Positions 50,236 through 58,465 of a stretch of 64,000 nt of DNA are shown piece after piece. The notes beneath the pieces are model-generated. The model saw nothing but the letters and a program-made list of their open reading frames with translations. It did not search any database and had not been told where the DNA came from. The DNA is from Chitinimonas_A lacunae. GTDB lineage: Bacteria > Pseudomonadota > Gammaproteobacteria > Burkholderiales > Chitinimonadaceae. Both the position numbers and the translations under genes were made by a program. Positions within the stretch are counted from its first letter, which is position 1; each line of letters starts with the position of its first letter. The stretch spans positions 2,108,001-2,172,000 of the forward strand of contig NZ_JBHSBU010000001.1 of the NCBI RefSeq assembly GCF_042650885.1, in the 5' to 3' direction.

Positions 50236-51555
50236 CTAGCCCGCTGCGCGGATCGACTCGCCGAGGATCTCGACCATGCGCTTGAGCTCCTCGGGGGTCG
50301 AGATAAACGGCGGGCCCATGGCGATGATGTCGCCAGTGAAGCGGAACATCACCCCACGCCGCAGCGCCTCTTCGAACACCTTGATCGCCCGCAATCCAGG
50401 CTTGCCTTCGATCGGCGCCAGCTCCACCGCAGCGGCGAGCTGACAGTTGCGGATGTCGATCACATTGGGCTCGCCTTTGAGGCTATGGATGGCCGTTTCC
50501 AGCACCGGCGACAGTTCGTTGACCCGGGCATAGATATGCTCGTCGCGCACCACATCGAGCGTGGCATGGGCGGCGGCGACCGCGAGCGGGTGGCCCGAAT
50601 AGGTGTAGCCGTGGAAGAACTCCACCATATGCTCCGGCCCCTGCATAAAGGCCGCGTGGATATCTTCGCGCACCACCACCCCGCCCATCGGCACGGTGCC
50701 GTTGTTGACGGCCTTGGCAAAGGTGATCAGGTCGGGCGTCACCTCGAAATGCTGGGCGGCGAAAGGCTGGCCCATCCGCCCGAAGCCGCAGATCACCTCG
50801 TCGAAGATCAGCAGGATGCCGTGCTTGCTGCAGATCTCGCGCAGCCGCTTCAGATAGCCCTTGGGCGGCACCACCACCCCGGCCGAGCCCTGCATCGGTT
50901 CGACGATCACGGCGGCGATGGTGGAGGCATCGTGCAGTGCCACCAGCCGTTCCAGCTCGTCGGCCAGATGGGCACCCCAGTCGGGCTCGCCGCGCGAGAA
51001 GGCCATCTGGCCCAGATGATGGGTATGCGGCAGATGGTCGACCCCGGTCAGCATGGCCGACGGGTACATCTTGCGGTTGGCCACCATACCGCCCACCGAA
51101 ATGCCGCCGAAGCCGACGCCGTGATAGCCCTTTTCACGGCCGATCAACCGGGTACGTTGACCCTGGCCGTTGAGCCGGTGATAGGCCAGCGCGATCTTGA
51201 GCGCGGTATCGACCGCTTCCGAACCGGAATTACAGAAGAACACCTGCCCCATGCCGGCCGGTGCCGCCTCGACAATGCGCTGCGCCAGGGTGAATTGCGG
51301 CCGGTAGCCCATCTGGAAGGCAGTGGAATAGTCGAGCGTATCGAGCTGGCGCTTGACCGCCTCGACGATGCGCGGGTGGCGATGGCCAAGGCCGCAGCAC
51401 CACAGGCCCGACAGCGCATCGAACAGCCGCTCGCCTTCTTCGGTGATGTAGTAAGCGCCCTCGGCCTGGGCCAGCAGACGCCGCTCGTGATGCTGCTTGA
51501 AGTAACGCTGATGGGTGAACGGCATCCAATAAGCGTCGAGTTCCTGCTCCGACAT
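50236..51555 (-). CDS. omega-amino acid:pyruvate aminotransferase (class III)
   Basis: 439 residues. PLP-dependent class III transaminase starting MSEQELDAYWMPFTHQRYFK, with GLWCCGLGHRHPRI, GSEAVDTALKIALAYH, GREKGYHGV, IFDEVICGFGRMG and the Schiff-base lysine in ITFAKAVNNGTVPMG. The WMPFT start is typical of beta-alanine/omega-amino acid:pyruvate transaminases. The product of beta-alanine would be malonate semialdehyde, the substrate for the downstream MmsA. ATG 51555 follows GGAGAAG. It is divergent from a MocR regulator. Confidence 0.9.
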   Translation of the reverse strand: MSEQELDAYWMPFTHQRYFKQHHERRLLAQAEGAYYITEEGERLFDALSGLWCCGLGHRHPRIVEAVKRQLDTLDYSTAFQMGYRPQFTLAQRIVEAAPAGMGQVFFCNSGSEAVDTALKIALAYHRLNGQGQRTRLIGREKGYHGVGFGGISVGGMVANRKMYPSAMLTGVDHLPHTHHLGQMAFSRGEPDWGAHLADELERLVALHDASTIAAVIVEPMQGSAGVVVPPKGYLKRLREICSKHGILLIFDEVICGFGRMGQPFAAQHFEVTPDLITFAKAVNNGTVPMGGVVVREDIHAAFMQGPEHMVEFFHGYTYSGHPLAVAAAHATLDVVRDEHIYARVNELSPVLETAIHSLKGEPNVIDIRNCQLAAAVELAPIEGKPGLRAIKVFEEALRRGVMFRFTGDIIAMGPPFISTPEELKRMVEILGESIRAAG

Positions 51556-51650
51556 GATCTTCTCCGTCTTGGTCTGTATAGGGTTTGCGCTAGAGTATGC
51601 AGAGCGCTGGACGGGGCAGACAGATACATGGCGCCAGCCTTTTGCACTAT

Positions 51651-51676
51651 CTGTACAGGCCATCTGTCCTGTACGG
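51651..51676. promoter_or_regulatory. candidate MocR operator in the divergent promoter region
   Basis: CTGTACAGG (51651-51659) and CCTGTACGG (51668-51676) form an inverted repeat with one mismatch and an eight-base spacer. ATCTGT is also directly repeated 14 bp apart (51649 and 51663). It lies 91-116 bp before the MocR start and about 100 bp before the transaminase start. Confidence 0.45.
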
Positions 51677-51766
51677 TAGCCACGCCCCAACGCGCGCTCG
51701 TCCACCCCGCTGCTCGTCCATTGTTGGCCAGTGGCGGTTTTTTGCAATCGGCCAGCAGGACCCGCC

Positions 51767-53146
51767 ATGTTGACGCTCGACCATGCCTCCCCTTACTCGC
51801 TGACGGAACAGATCGTGCGCGCCCTGATCGACAAGATCGGTCGCGGTGTCCTGGCCAGCGGCAGCCGTCTGCCCTCGGTGCGCGGGCTGGCGGCGCAGAC
51901 GGGCGCCAGCACCTTTACCGTGGCCGAAGCCTATAACCGGCTGGTGGCGAGTGGCTGGGTCGAAGCGCGGCGGGCGCGCGGCTATTTCGTGGCCTCGGCC
52001 CGCACGGCGCCGCCCGTGCCGACCGCACGGCCACCGGTCGACGATGCCTGGCTGTTGCGACATATCTATGAAGACCCGGGCCTGATCGTGCCGGCCGGTT
52101 GCGGCTGGCTGCCCGAGGACTGGCTCTACGGCGCCGGCGTGCGGGCGGCACTGCGCCGTTCGGCCCGGTCCGCGGCCGTGGCGGGTTATGGTCATCCACA
52201 GGGCCTGCCGGCCTTACGGCGTCATCTGCAATGGCGGCTGGCGCTGCGCGGCATCGACGCGGCACCCGAACAGTTGCTGCTGACCCAGGGAGCCAGCCAG
52301 GGGCTCGATCTGGCGATGCGTAGCCTGGTGCGGCCTGGCGAAACGGTTCTGGTCGATGCGCCGGGCTATTCCAATCTGCTTGCCGCACTCCATAGCCATG
52401 GTGCCCGCCCGATCGGCGTGCCGCGCACCGCCCACGGACCCGACCCGGACGAACTCAACCGGCTCGCGCAGCAATGGCGGCCGGTGGCTTTCTTTACCAA
52501 TAGCGCCCTGCAGAATCCGACTGGCAGCAGCACCACGGCGGCCACGGCATTCCGGATATTGCAGACGGCCGAGCGCCACGATTTCCGGCTGGTCGAAGAC
52601 GATCCGTTCGCCGATCTGGCGGTCGAGCCGCAGGCAACGCTGGCCAGTCTCGATGGACTCAGACGGGTAGTACATATCGGCAGCTTCTCCAAGACCGTAT
52701 CCCCCGCTCTGCGCCAGGGCTTTGTCGCCGCCGATGCCGCCACCATCGCCGCCATGACCCGACTCAGAATGGCGGTCGGCCTGACCGGGTCCGAGATCAT
52801 GGAGGCGACCACCCTGGCCATCGTCGAAGATGGCCGCCACCGTGCCCATCTGGAACGGCTGCGCGAACGGCTGGGAGAAGCGCAGGCCAAGGTGGCGGAG
52901 CAGCTCGACCGGCTCGGCTGGCAGCTCTTCATGCGGCCACGTGCCGGCATGTTTCTGTGGGCAGCAGCGCCTCAGGGAACCGACCCCGACGCCTTGACCG
53001 ACCGCGCCGCCGCTGCCGGCATCGCGCTGGCACCGGGCCGCTTCTATCTGACCACGTCTGAACGGAGCAACTGGTTCCGCTTCAATGTCGCCTGGGCCGA
53101 CGACTCGCGTCTGTACGATTTTCTGCTCCGGGCGGAAAGCCGTTAG
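51767..53146 (+). CDS. MocR/GabR-type regulator (GntR HTH fused to aminotransferase fold)
   Basis: 459 residues. An N-terminal GntR winged helix (residues ~8-78: SLTEQIVRALIDKIGRGVL, LPSVRGLAAQTGASTFTV, YNRLVASGWVEARRARGYFV) is followed by a fold-type I aminotransferase domain. The PLP lysine is in HIGSFSKTVSPALRQGF and the pyridoxal contacts are in NPTGSS and EDDPFADL. MocR regulators sense amino acids or PLP forms, and the divergent transaminase gene is the expected target. ATG 51767 follows CAGGA. Confidence 0.93.
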   Translation: MLTLDHASPYSLTEQIVRALIDKIGRGVLASGSRLPSVRGLAAQTGASTFTVAEAYNRLVASGWVEARRARGYFVASARTAPPVPTARPPVDDAWLLRHIYEDPGLIVPAGCGWLPEDWLYGAGVRAALRRSARSAAVAGYGHPQGLPALRRHLQWRLALRGIDAAPEQLLLTQGASQGLDLAMRSLVRPGETVLVDAPGYSNLLAALHSHGARPIGVPRTAHGPDPDELNRLAQQWRPVAFFTNSALQNPTGSSTTAATAFRILQTAERHDFRLVEDDPFADLAVEPQATLASLDGLRRVVHIGSFSKTVSPALRQGFVAADAATIAAMTRLRMAVGLTGSEIMEATTLAIVEDGRHRAHLERLRERLGEAQAKVAEQLDRLGWQLFMRPRAGMFLWAAAPQGTDPDALTDRAAAAGIALAPGRFYLTTSERSNWFRFNVAWADDSRLYDFLLRAESR

Positions 53147-53378
53147 ACCATGAGGCGTCGTGGTGTCCGAACCCGAATAACGGATGCCTGCTGCTCGACG
53201 AGTCTGCCTGCAACGGCAATGCGCCAGACCCCCAGATTGTCCGCTGGTGCAGATCGACGCGGGGCCGGTGCCGAGGCCGGACGGATCACGATCGTTTCAG
53301 GCTGGATTTTTATATTTCTTTATTAATTCAGCACCCAGATTTGAAATAGAAAATCACAAATTTTTAATTAAAGCAAAA
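53147..53378. other. gap between convergent mocR and PhnD-like genes
   Basis: No gene. The right part (53308-53385) is very AT-rich (ATTTTTATATTTCTTTATTAATT start, TTTTTAATTAAAGC later) and may be a decayed member of the intergenic repeat, but block order is not clear enough to assign. Confidence 0.35.
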
Positions 53379-54251
53379 TTAAGCAGGATGGGCCTTACGC
53401 CAGGCCGGATAGGGCTGCAATTCCTCCAGTTCGACGCGCAACTGCGGCAGATAGCGATCAAGCGGCTTCAGATCGGCTTCGCGCGGTGGCGACATGCCAC
53501 CGTAGCCCGTGTCGAGCAGAAAACGTTGGCCGGCAAACGAATGGAGCAGGAAATCCTGCACGGCCTCGACAAAGCGTCTGACGGCACCGGCCGGCAAGCG
53601 GTGATGGGCCATCAGGGCCAGATAAGGAACGCCGGGGGTGCGCAATACCACTTCGAGCCCTTGCTTGGCTTCGGGGGTCAGTGCGGCGAGCACGCCGGTC
53701 GAGACAAAGGCCGCCACCACCCTGCCCTGGCGCAGGCCCAGCAGTGCCGAGAGCTGGCCGCTGCTCTCGACGATGCGGACATCCTGGAACGGGGTCAGAC
53801 CGGCCTGGCGCAGGGTGTCGAGTCCAAGCAATGTGGCCATCGACAGATGATCGGGCGTGGCCACTGCGTGGCCGCGCAGGTCGGTCAGCCGTTTGATGGT
53901 GCCGGTGCGCACCACCAGACTGGCCGACAGATCGCGTTCGATCCGAAACAGCGGCTGATAGCCCAGGTCGACCTGCAAATAGCGGCAGACATGCGGCGGC
54001 GCCAGCACGATATCGAACTCGCCACCCAGGGCACGCAGCAGGAAACGGTAGTAATCGGGTGCCGTGGTCAACAGCACCCGCAGACGCCGCCGGGCCAGAT
54101 GCTCGGCCAGCGGCGCATAGATCGAAATGATGCGGCGCGGACTCAGATAGGGGTCGAGTCCGAAACGCCAGGGCGCCGGCGTTTCTCCCCATGCCGCCGC
54201 CATAGACGCCCCCAACAGTGCAAGGACGCAGCGGCGACGGCCGGGATTCAC
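53379..54251 (-). CDS. PhnD/PhnT-like periplasmic binding protein
   Basis: 290 residues. Short signal peptide (RRRCVLALLGASMAAAWG, residues ~5-22). The mature part is a phosphate/phosphonate-type solute-binding domain: FGLDPYLSPRRIISIYAPLAEHLARR at the start, then FDIVLAPPHVCRYLQ and VATPDHLSMATLLG. The usual ABC permease and ATPase are missing, so this may be an orphan sensor or receptor. Such PhnD domains also serve as ligand sensors for kinases and cyclases. Its start overlaps the amidotransferase stop by four bases (54248-54251). Confidence 0.82.
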   Translation of the reverse strand: MNPGRRRCVLALLGASMAAAWGETPAPWRFGLDPYLSPRRIISIYAPLAEHLARRRLRVLLTTAPDYYRFLLRALGGEFDIVLAPPHVCRYLQVDLGYQPLFRIERDLSASLVVRTGTIKRLTDLRGHAVATPDHLSMATLLGLDTLRQAGLTPFQDVRIVESSGQLSALLGLRQGRVVAAFVSTGVLAALTPEAKQGLEVVLRTPGVPYLALMAHHRLPAGAVRRFVEAVQDFLLHSFAGQRFLLDTGYGGMSPPREADLKPLDRYLPQLRVELEELQPYPAWRKAHPA

Positions 54252-54952
54252 CGTGCCAGACCCTCGATCCAGGCGGCGTAGAGGTCGTCGGCGATACGGC
54301 GACTTCCCTCGATCGCCTGATCGAGATCGGCCAGCAGCGTCGCCACGGGCTGCACCCCGGGTGAATCGCTGCGGGCAATCTCGTCCTGGCCGGCATCGAG
54401 CCAGTGACGCACCTTGGCCGCATCGACCTCGACATGGAATTGCATGGCCAGATGCTTGTCGCCCACCGAGAACGCCTGATTGGCGCAGTGCCGGCCACGC
54501 AGCAGCCAGCGGCCGTCGCTTGGGATCGAGAACGACTCGTTATGCCACTGGAACAGGGACAGCCGCTCACGGCCGCCAAACCAGCGCGCCCCGGCCCGGT
54601 CGATCAGCTCCAATTCGCTCCAGCCGATTTCGACCGCCGGCGCCGCCGTCACCCGGCCACCGAGCGCCTTGGCCATCAACTGGCCACCCAGACAATGGCC
54701 GATCACCGGCAGATCGGCCGCCATCGCCTCCTGGATCAAGGCCAATTGCCCTGCCTGATAAGGCAGGCCGTCATTGACGCTCATCGGCCCGCCCAACAGG
54801 CACAGGCCCGAATAATCGCGGATGGACGCCGGCAAGCCATCACCCTGATCAAGCCGGAAAATCCGGAAAGGCAAACCGGCACGGTGCAGGAAGACGGCGA
54901 AATGGGCCGGGCCGTCATGGGGATCGTGTTGGGCAATGGCGATGGGTTTCAT
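54248..54952 (-). CDS. class I glutamine amidotransferase family protein
   Basis: 234 residues. Nucleophile Cys87 in IGHCLGGQLMAKALGG, and His173/Glu175 in MQFHVEVD, complete the amidotransferase triad; GWSELEL and FQWHNESF are family segments. It resembles GMP synthase-like stand-alone amidotransferases (YfeJ type) whose acceptor is unknown. I start at ATG 54952 (MKPIAIAQHD); the upstream open frame is not coding-like. Coupled to the PhnD-like gene, which is an unusual pairing. Confidence 0.87.
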   Translation of the reverse strand: MKPIAIAQHDPHDGPAHFAVFLHRAGLPFRIFRLDQGDGLPASIRDYSGLCLLGGPMSVNDGLPYQAGQLALIQEAMAADLPVIGHCLGGQLMAKALGGRVTAAPAVEIGWSELELIDRAGARWFGGRERLSLFQWHNESFSIPSDGRWLLRGRHCANQAFSVGDKHLAMQFHVEVDAAKVRHWLDAGQDEIARSDSPGVQPVATLLADLDQAIEGSRRIADDLYAAWIEGLAR

Positions 54953-55111
54953 GGGGCAATTCCGCAAGCGGCCGCACCGGAAGCGGCGGGCACAAAGGCG
55001 CATTGTAGCCCCGCCGGACCGCCTGCCGGCACTCAGGAATAACCCAGCTTCGCCTGCCGCCAGACTCCACCGTCCACACAGCGGCGTCTTGACGGCAAGG
55101 GTTGGGCGGAG

Positions 55112-55187
55112 GGCCAAATGGAAAATTATCTGCATAATCTTCGCAACACCCTCAGCCATATTTATCAAGTTTAGAAAAAACTAAAAC
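55112..55187 (-). repeat. AT-rich intergenic repeat, copy 7 (inverted)
   Basis: On the minus strand: CTAAACTTGATAAATATGG, then TTGCGAAGATTATG, then CAGATAATTTTCCATTTGGCC. The last block matches the end of copy 1 with two differences, even into the flanking GC-rich bases, and AATTTTCCAT is shared with copy 2. The element overlaps the last codons of the histidine kinase gene that ends at 55181. Confidence 0.65.
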
Positions 55188-56770
55188 TGATCCGGCAAAG
55201 TAAAGTAGAAGGTGGCGCCGGAATCAGGCGAGGACTCTGCCCAGATCCTGCCGCCATGGCGTTGGATCACCCGTTTGACCGTCGCGAGCCCGACGCCGGT
55301 GCCTTCATATTCCTGATCGTTATGGAGGCGCTGGAACGGGGCAAACAGCTTGGACGCCCATTGCATATCGAAGCCCGCGCCGTTGTCGCGCACGAAAAAG
55401 GCCACCGTATCCTGGGCACTGGCCCAACCGACCTCGATCTGCGCCACTTCGCGGCTGCGGGTGAATTTGATGGCGTTGCCGATCAGGTTTTCCAGCACCA
55501 GCCGCAATAGCCGCGGATCGGCCTGAGCATGGAGGGAAGGCATCACATTGAGCCGGACATCGCGGCGGCCGATCAGATGATGCTGCGAGGAAAACACCTG
55601 TTGCGCCAGCACCGCCAGATCGACCGGTTCACGCTGTACCGAGGCTTTGGAAGCACGCGCCAGCGTCAACATATCGTCGATCAGCTGGTTCATCCGCCGC
55701 GCGGCGGCGATGATGCGCTGGAACAGATCGGCATGTTCGGCGTTGAGCTGATCAGCCAGTTCCTCGTTCAGGATCTGGGTAAAGCCATGGATCGCCCGCA
55801 ACGGCGAGCGCAGGTCGTGCGATACCGAATAGGAGAAGGTTTCGAGTTCCTTATTCAGGCCTTCCAGCTCGGAAGTGCGCCGCGTCACCCGCTGCTCCAG
55901 CTCCTCATTGAGCGACAGGATGCGCCGCTCGAAGGCATAGCGCTCGGAGATGTCGCTCGCCACCGTCAGTACCGCTTCTTCGCTGCTGCCGGGCAGTCGG
56001 AATGGCAACTTGGCCAGTTGGAATACTCGCCGTTCGCTGCCGCGCTCCTGGAGCGCCAATTCAGCGAGCACCAGCGACTGGCCATTACGCTGTATCGAAT
56101 CATTGCCCTTGCGCGATACGGTGCGCCAGGTCTCACTGAGCGCCAGCTCGGACTCGCCGCGGCCAAGCAGCGCCTCGACCGGCTCATCGAGCAGCCGGGC
56201 AAAGGCGGTATTGGCCAGCAGCACCCGACCTTGTAGGTCGGTGGCATAGATCAGTTGCGGCATCAGATCGACGATCTGGCGCAACCGCGATTCACTGTCG
56301 GCCAGCTCGCGCTGGGCTTCCAGCAATTCCTGGACTTGGGTTTGCAGACGCGAGGTGACGCGCTGGTAGTCGCTGCGCACCGTATCGAGGTCAAAACGGG
56401 TCCGTTCGAGTGCACAGGCGATTTCGATATTGGTTTCACGCTGGGCCGCCAACTGCCCCACCGTGTCGAGCAATGCCTGCAATAGCGGCCGCAGCGAACC
56501 GAGCAGATCGGGCGGCGCGCTGACCTGCCATAGCAGCGGACCGAGCCGCTTCTGTCCGACCTGATCGGCCGGGGTCACGATGACGCCCTGCACCCGTTCG
56601 GTAAAGCCGAAGACCAGCGGCAACAGTCTGTCCAGGCTGTCGGTATAGACCGCCACAGGCTGGCCCATCAGATCACGCTTTTCCAGGGCCACGGTACGAA
56701 AGCCGACGGGCGCGGGCGTGATGACGCTCAGAAAGCGATCGTCGGGCTCGGCGGCGGCGACGCTCGTCAT
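55181..56770 (-). CDS. PAS sensor histidine kinase partnered with FIST protein
   Basis: 529 residues, cytoplasmic. The N-terminal ~110 residues are of unclear fold, then a long coiled coil (~120-165), a PAS domain (~165-285, DLMPQLIYATDLQGRVLLANTAFARLL), a second coiled coil, HisKA with the phosphoacceptor in VSHDLRSPLRAIHGF, and HATPase_c (NLIGNAIKFT, NGAGFDM, GTGVGLATV). The SHDLRSPLR box places it with bacteriophytochrome-like kinases. It begins four bases after the FIST gene stop, so the FIST protein is its likely sensory partner. No receiver gene is adjacent. Confidence 0.92.
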   Translation of the reverse strand: MTSVAAAEPDDRFLSVITPAPVGFRTVALEKRDLMGQPVAVYTDSLDRLLPLVFGFTERVQGVIVTPADQVGQKRLGPLLWQVSAPPDLLGSLRPLLQALLDTVGQLAAQRETNIEIACALERTRFDLDTVRSDYQRVTSRLQTQVQELLEAQRELADSESRLRQIVDLMPQLIYATDLQGRVLLANTAFARLLDEPVEALLGRGESELALSETWRTVSRKGNDSIQRNGQSLVLAELALQERGSERRVFQLAKLPFRLPGSSEEAVLTVASDISERYAFERRILSLNEELEQRVTRRTSELEGLNKELETFSYSVSHDLRSPLRAIHGFTQILNEELADQLNAEHADLFQRIIAAARRMNQLIDDMLTLARASKASVQREPVDLAVLAQQVFSSQHHLIGRRDVRLNVMPSLHAQADPRLLRLVLENLIGNAIKFTRSREVAQIEVGWASAQDTVAFFVRDNGAGFDMQWASKLFAPFQRLHNDQEYEGTGVGLATVKRVIQRHGGRIWAESSPDSGATFYFTLPDQF

Positions 56771-56774
56771 CGTG

Positions 56775-57920
56775 CTAGCTTCCGATCAATAGCAGAACAT
56801 AGGTCATATTGTGGAATAACGTGCGGCTATAGCCTCCGTCCTCCTTGAGCGGCCCGATCTCGCCAAATGAAGGAAAGCCCGCGACCGCCAGACTGCCTGG
56901 CAAGGCACGGGTGATCGCGGCCACTTCCTCGGCGATACCGCTGTCGAGAATGGCTTTGCGGCCGATGCAGCTGACGATCAAGGCGGCAACCGGTCGGAAA
57001 TCGAGAGTGGTCGCCTGTTCGGCCAGGCGTCGCACTTCGCCCAGCAGCGCTTCCGGGTCGGCCAGACAGACCTGGACCGAACGGCCGGTTTCGATTCCGC
57101 CGTAGAGGCCGACCGTGCTGTGACTGCTGCTGAAGTCGGGCACGATGGCACGCAGGCGGCGCCGGCTGGGCCGGTGCGGGTCGATCACCGTCAAGGCCAC
57201 CACCCCACGGTCGCTTTGCAGGACCGGCTTGCCGGTTTCGCGCTCGATAAAATCCATCGCGGCCAGACCGTCGATCTGGTACAGCTCGGTTCCGGCGGCG
57301 GATTCGACCATGCCACTATTGCCCAGCACCGTCAGGGCATTGCCCACTCCTATGTCGTAGCGCAGCGGCCCGTAAGCCGCCAGCGTCACCACGGCGTCAC
57401 GCAATACCCGCTTGCCGGCGAACAGGAAACATTGCTCCATCTGGTTGGCATCGGCAGCAAAACCGCCGACCACCGGGAAGGCCAGATCCTCGTCAAATGC
57501 GGCTTCGAGCCGGCTTGCGTCGGTGCGGAAGTCGGACAGCAGATAGGCCAGCGTCGGGGTTTCCTCAGCCTGCAATTCAGCCAGACAGGCCCGGGTGGTG
57601 CCTTCGGGATCGCTGCCGACGCCATGGCCAACCGCCAGCCGCCAGCGCACCGCCCCGTCGGAATTCAGGCCCAGCGCCGCCGCGCCGTAGTCGCCAGTGT
57701 GGCCGCTTTCGTAGAAGCCATCGCCGGTATTGCCGAGCAGCACGACCTCGTCATGGCCAAGGCCGGCGTAGAAGCCGGCCAGCAGTTCATGGAAATCGGA
57801 GAAATGGATGGAGCAGAACAACAGCACCACTTCAGGGGCCAGCGGCGCCAAGCCTTCACCGAGTGCCAGGCCGGCCCGGTAAGGGTCGGACAGCAGGGTA
57901 TGCAGTGACTGTGCGCGCAT
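56775..57920 (-). CDS. FIST domain sensor protein
   Basis: 381 residues, cytoplasmic. The FIST-N domain (about 25-220) includes LFCSIHFSDFHELLAGFYAGL, LLGNTGDGFYESG and VVGGFAADANQMEQCFLFAGKRV. FIST-C (about 225-370) includes ALIVSCIGRKAIL and AVAGFPSFGEIGPL. FIST proteins are sensory inputs thought to bind small ligands such as amino acids, and often sit next to kinases or chemoreceptors. Here it is translated just before a histidine kinase. ATG 57920 has a weak CAGG site. Confidence 0.92.
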   Translation of the reverse strand: MRAQSLHTLLSDPYRAGLALGEGLAPLAPEVVLLFCSIHFSDFHELLAGFYAGLGHDEVVLLGNTGDGFYESGHTGDYGAAALGLNSDGAVRWRLAVGHGVGSDPEGTTRACLAELQAEETPTLAYLLSDFRTDASRLEAAFDEDLAFPVVGGFAADANQMEQCFLFAGKRVLRDAVVTLAAYGPLRYDIGVGNALTVLGNSGMVESAAGTELYQIDGLAAMDFIERETGKPVLQSDRGVVALTVIDPHRPSRRRLRAIVPDFSSSHSTVGLYGGIETGRSVQVCLADPEALLGEVRRLAEQATTLDFRPVAALIVSCIGRKAILDSGIAEEVAAITRALPGSLAVAGFPSFGEIGPLKEDGGYSRTLFHNMTYVLLLIGS

Positions 57921-57985
57921 GACTTTGCCTGACAGGAAGCGATTTTCTTGAGTGTAGTTCAGCCATCAGGCGAAATCGGCAGGCA

Positions 57986-58013
57986 ACAAAAAACCCCGCA
58001 TTGCTGCGGGGTT
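57986..58013 (-). terminator. terminator of rpsT
   Basis: On the minus strand AACCCCGCA/TGCGGGGTT forms a nine-base stem with loop GCAA followed by TTTTTTG. It lies 57 bases after the rpsT stop. Confidence 0.93.
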
Positions 58014-58069
58014 CTTTAGACATTCGACGCTGGCCAGCTTATCGATCTGTCTCGGGGTTCCTGCGGAAC

Positions 58070-58348
58070 TTAGGCTGCCTTGGCGGCCGACATGGCCTTG
58101 ATCGCGGCGGCCAGACGGCTCTTATGACGAGCGGCCTTGTTCTTGTGGAAGATGCCCTTGTCGGCGATGCGGTCGATCACGCTCACCGAGCTCTTGAAGG
58201 TTTCGTTGGCGGCGGCTTGGTCGCCGGCCTCGATGGCCTTCAGGACTTTCTTGATCGCAGTACGGAACGCCGAGCGTTGGCTGGCGTTATGAAGGCGCGC
58301 TTTAGCGGCCTGACGGGCACGCTTACGAGCTTGAGCGCTATTTGCCAT
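58070..58348 (-). CDS. rpsT: 30S ribosomal protein S20
   Basis: 92 residues, beginning MANSAQARKRARQAAKARLHN and ending in a lysine/alanine-rich helix. This is the classic S20 composition and length. It binds 16S rRNA early in small-subunit assembly. ATG 58348 follows AAGGAG at nine bases. It is transcribed alone on the minus strand, divergent from murJ, as in many proteobacteria. A strong terminator follows. Confidence 0.97.
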   Translation of the reverse strand: MANSAQARKRARQAAKARLHNASQRSAFRTAIKKVLKAIEAGDQAAANETFKSSVSVIDRIADKGIFHKNKAARHKSRLAAAIKAMSAAKAA

Positions 58349-58465
58349 TGGGAAAAACTCCTTAACCGGTAAAGGACTTTTGCGGAAACCGCGCATTATG
58401 CCGCATCGGCGTGCAACAGGCAATAATCGCGTACACTGCGCCGTCCTTCCTTTAGCGCTATCACC

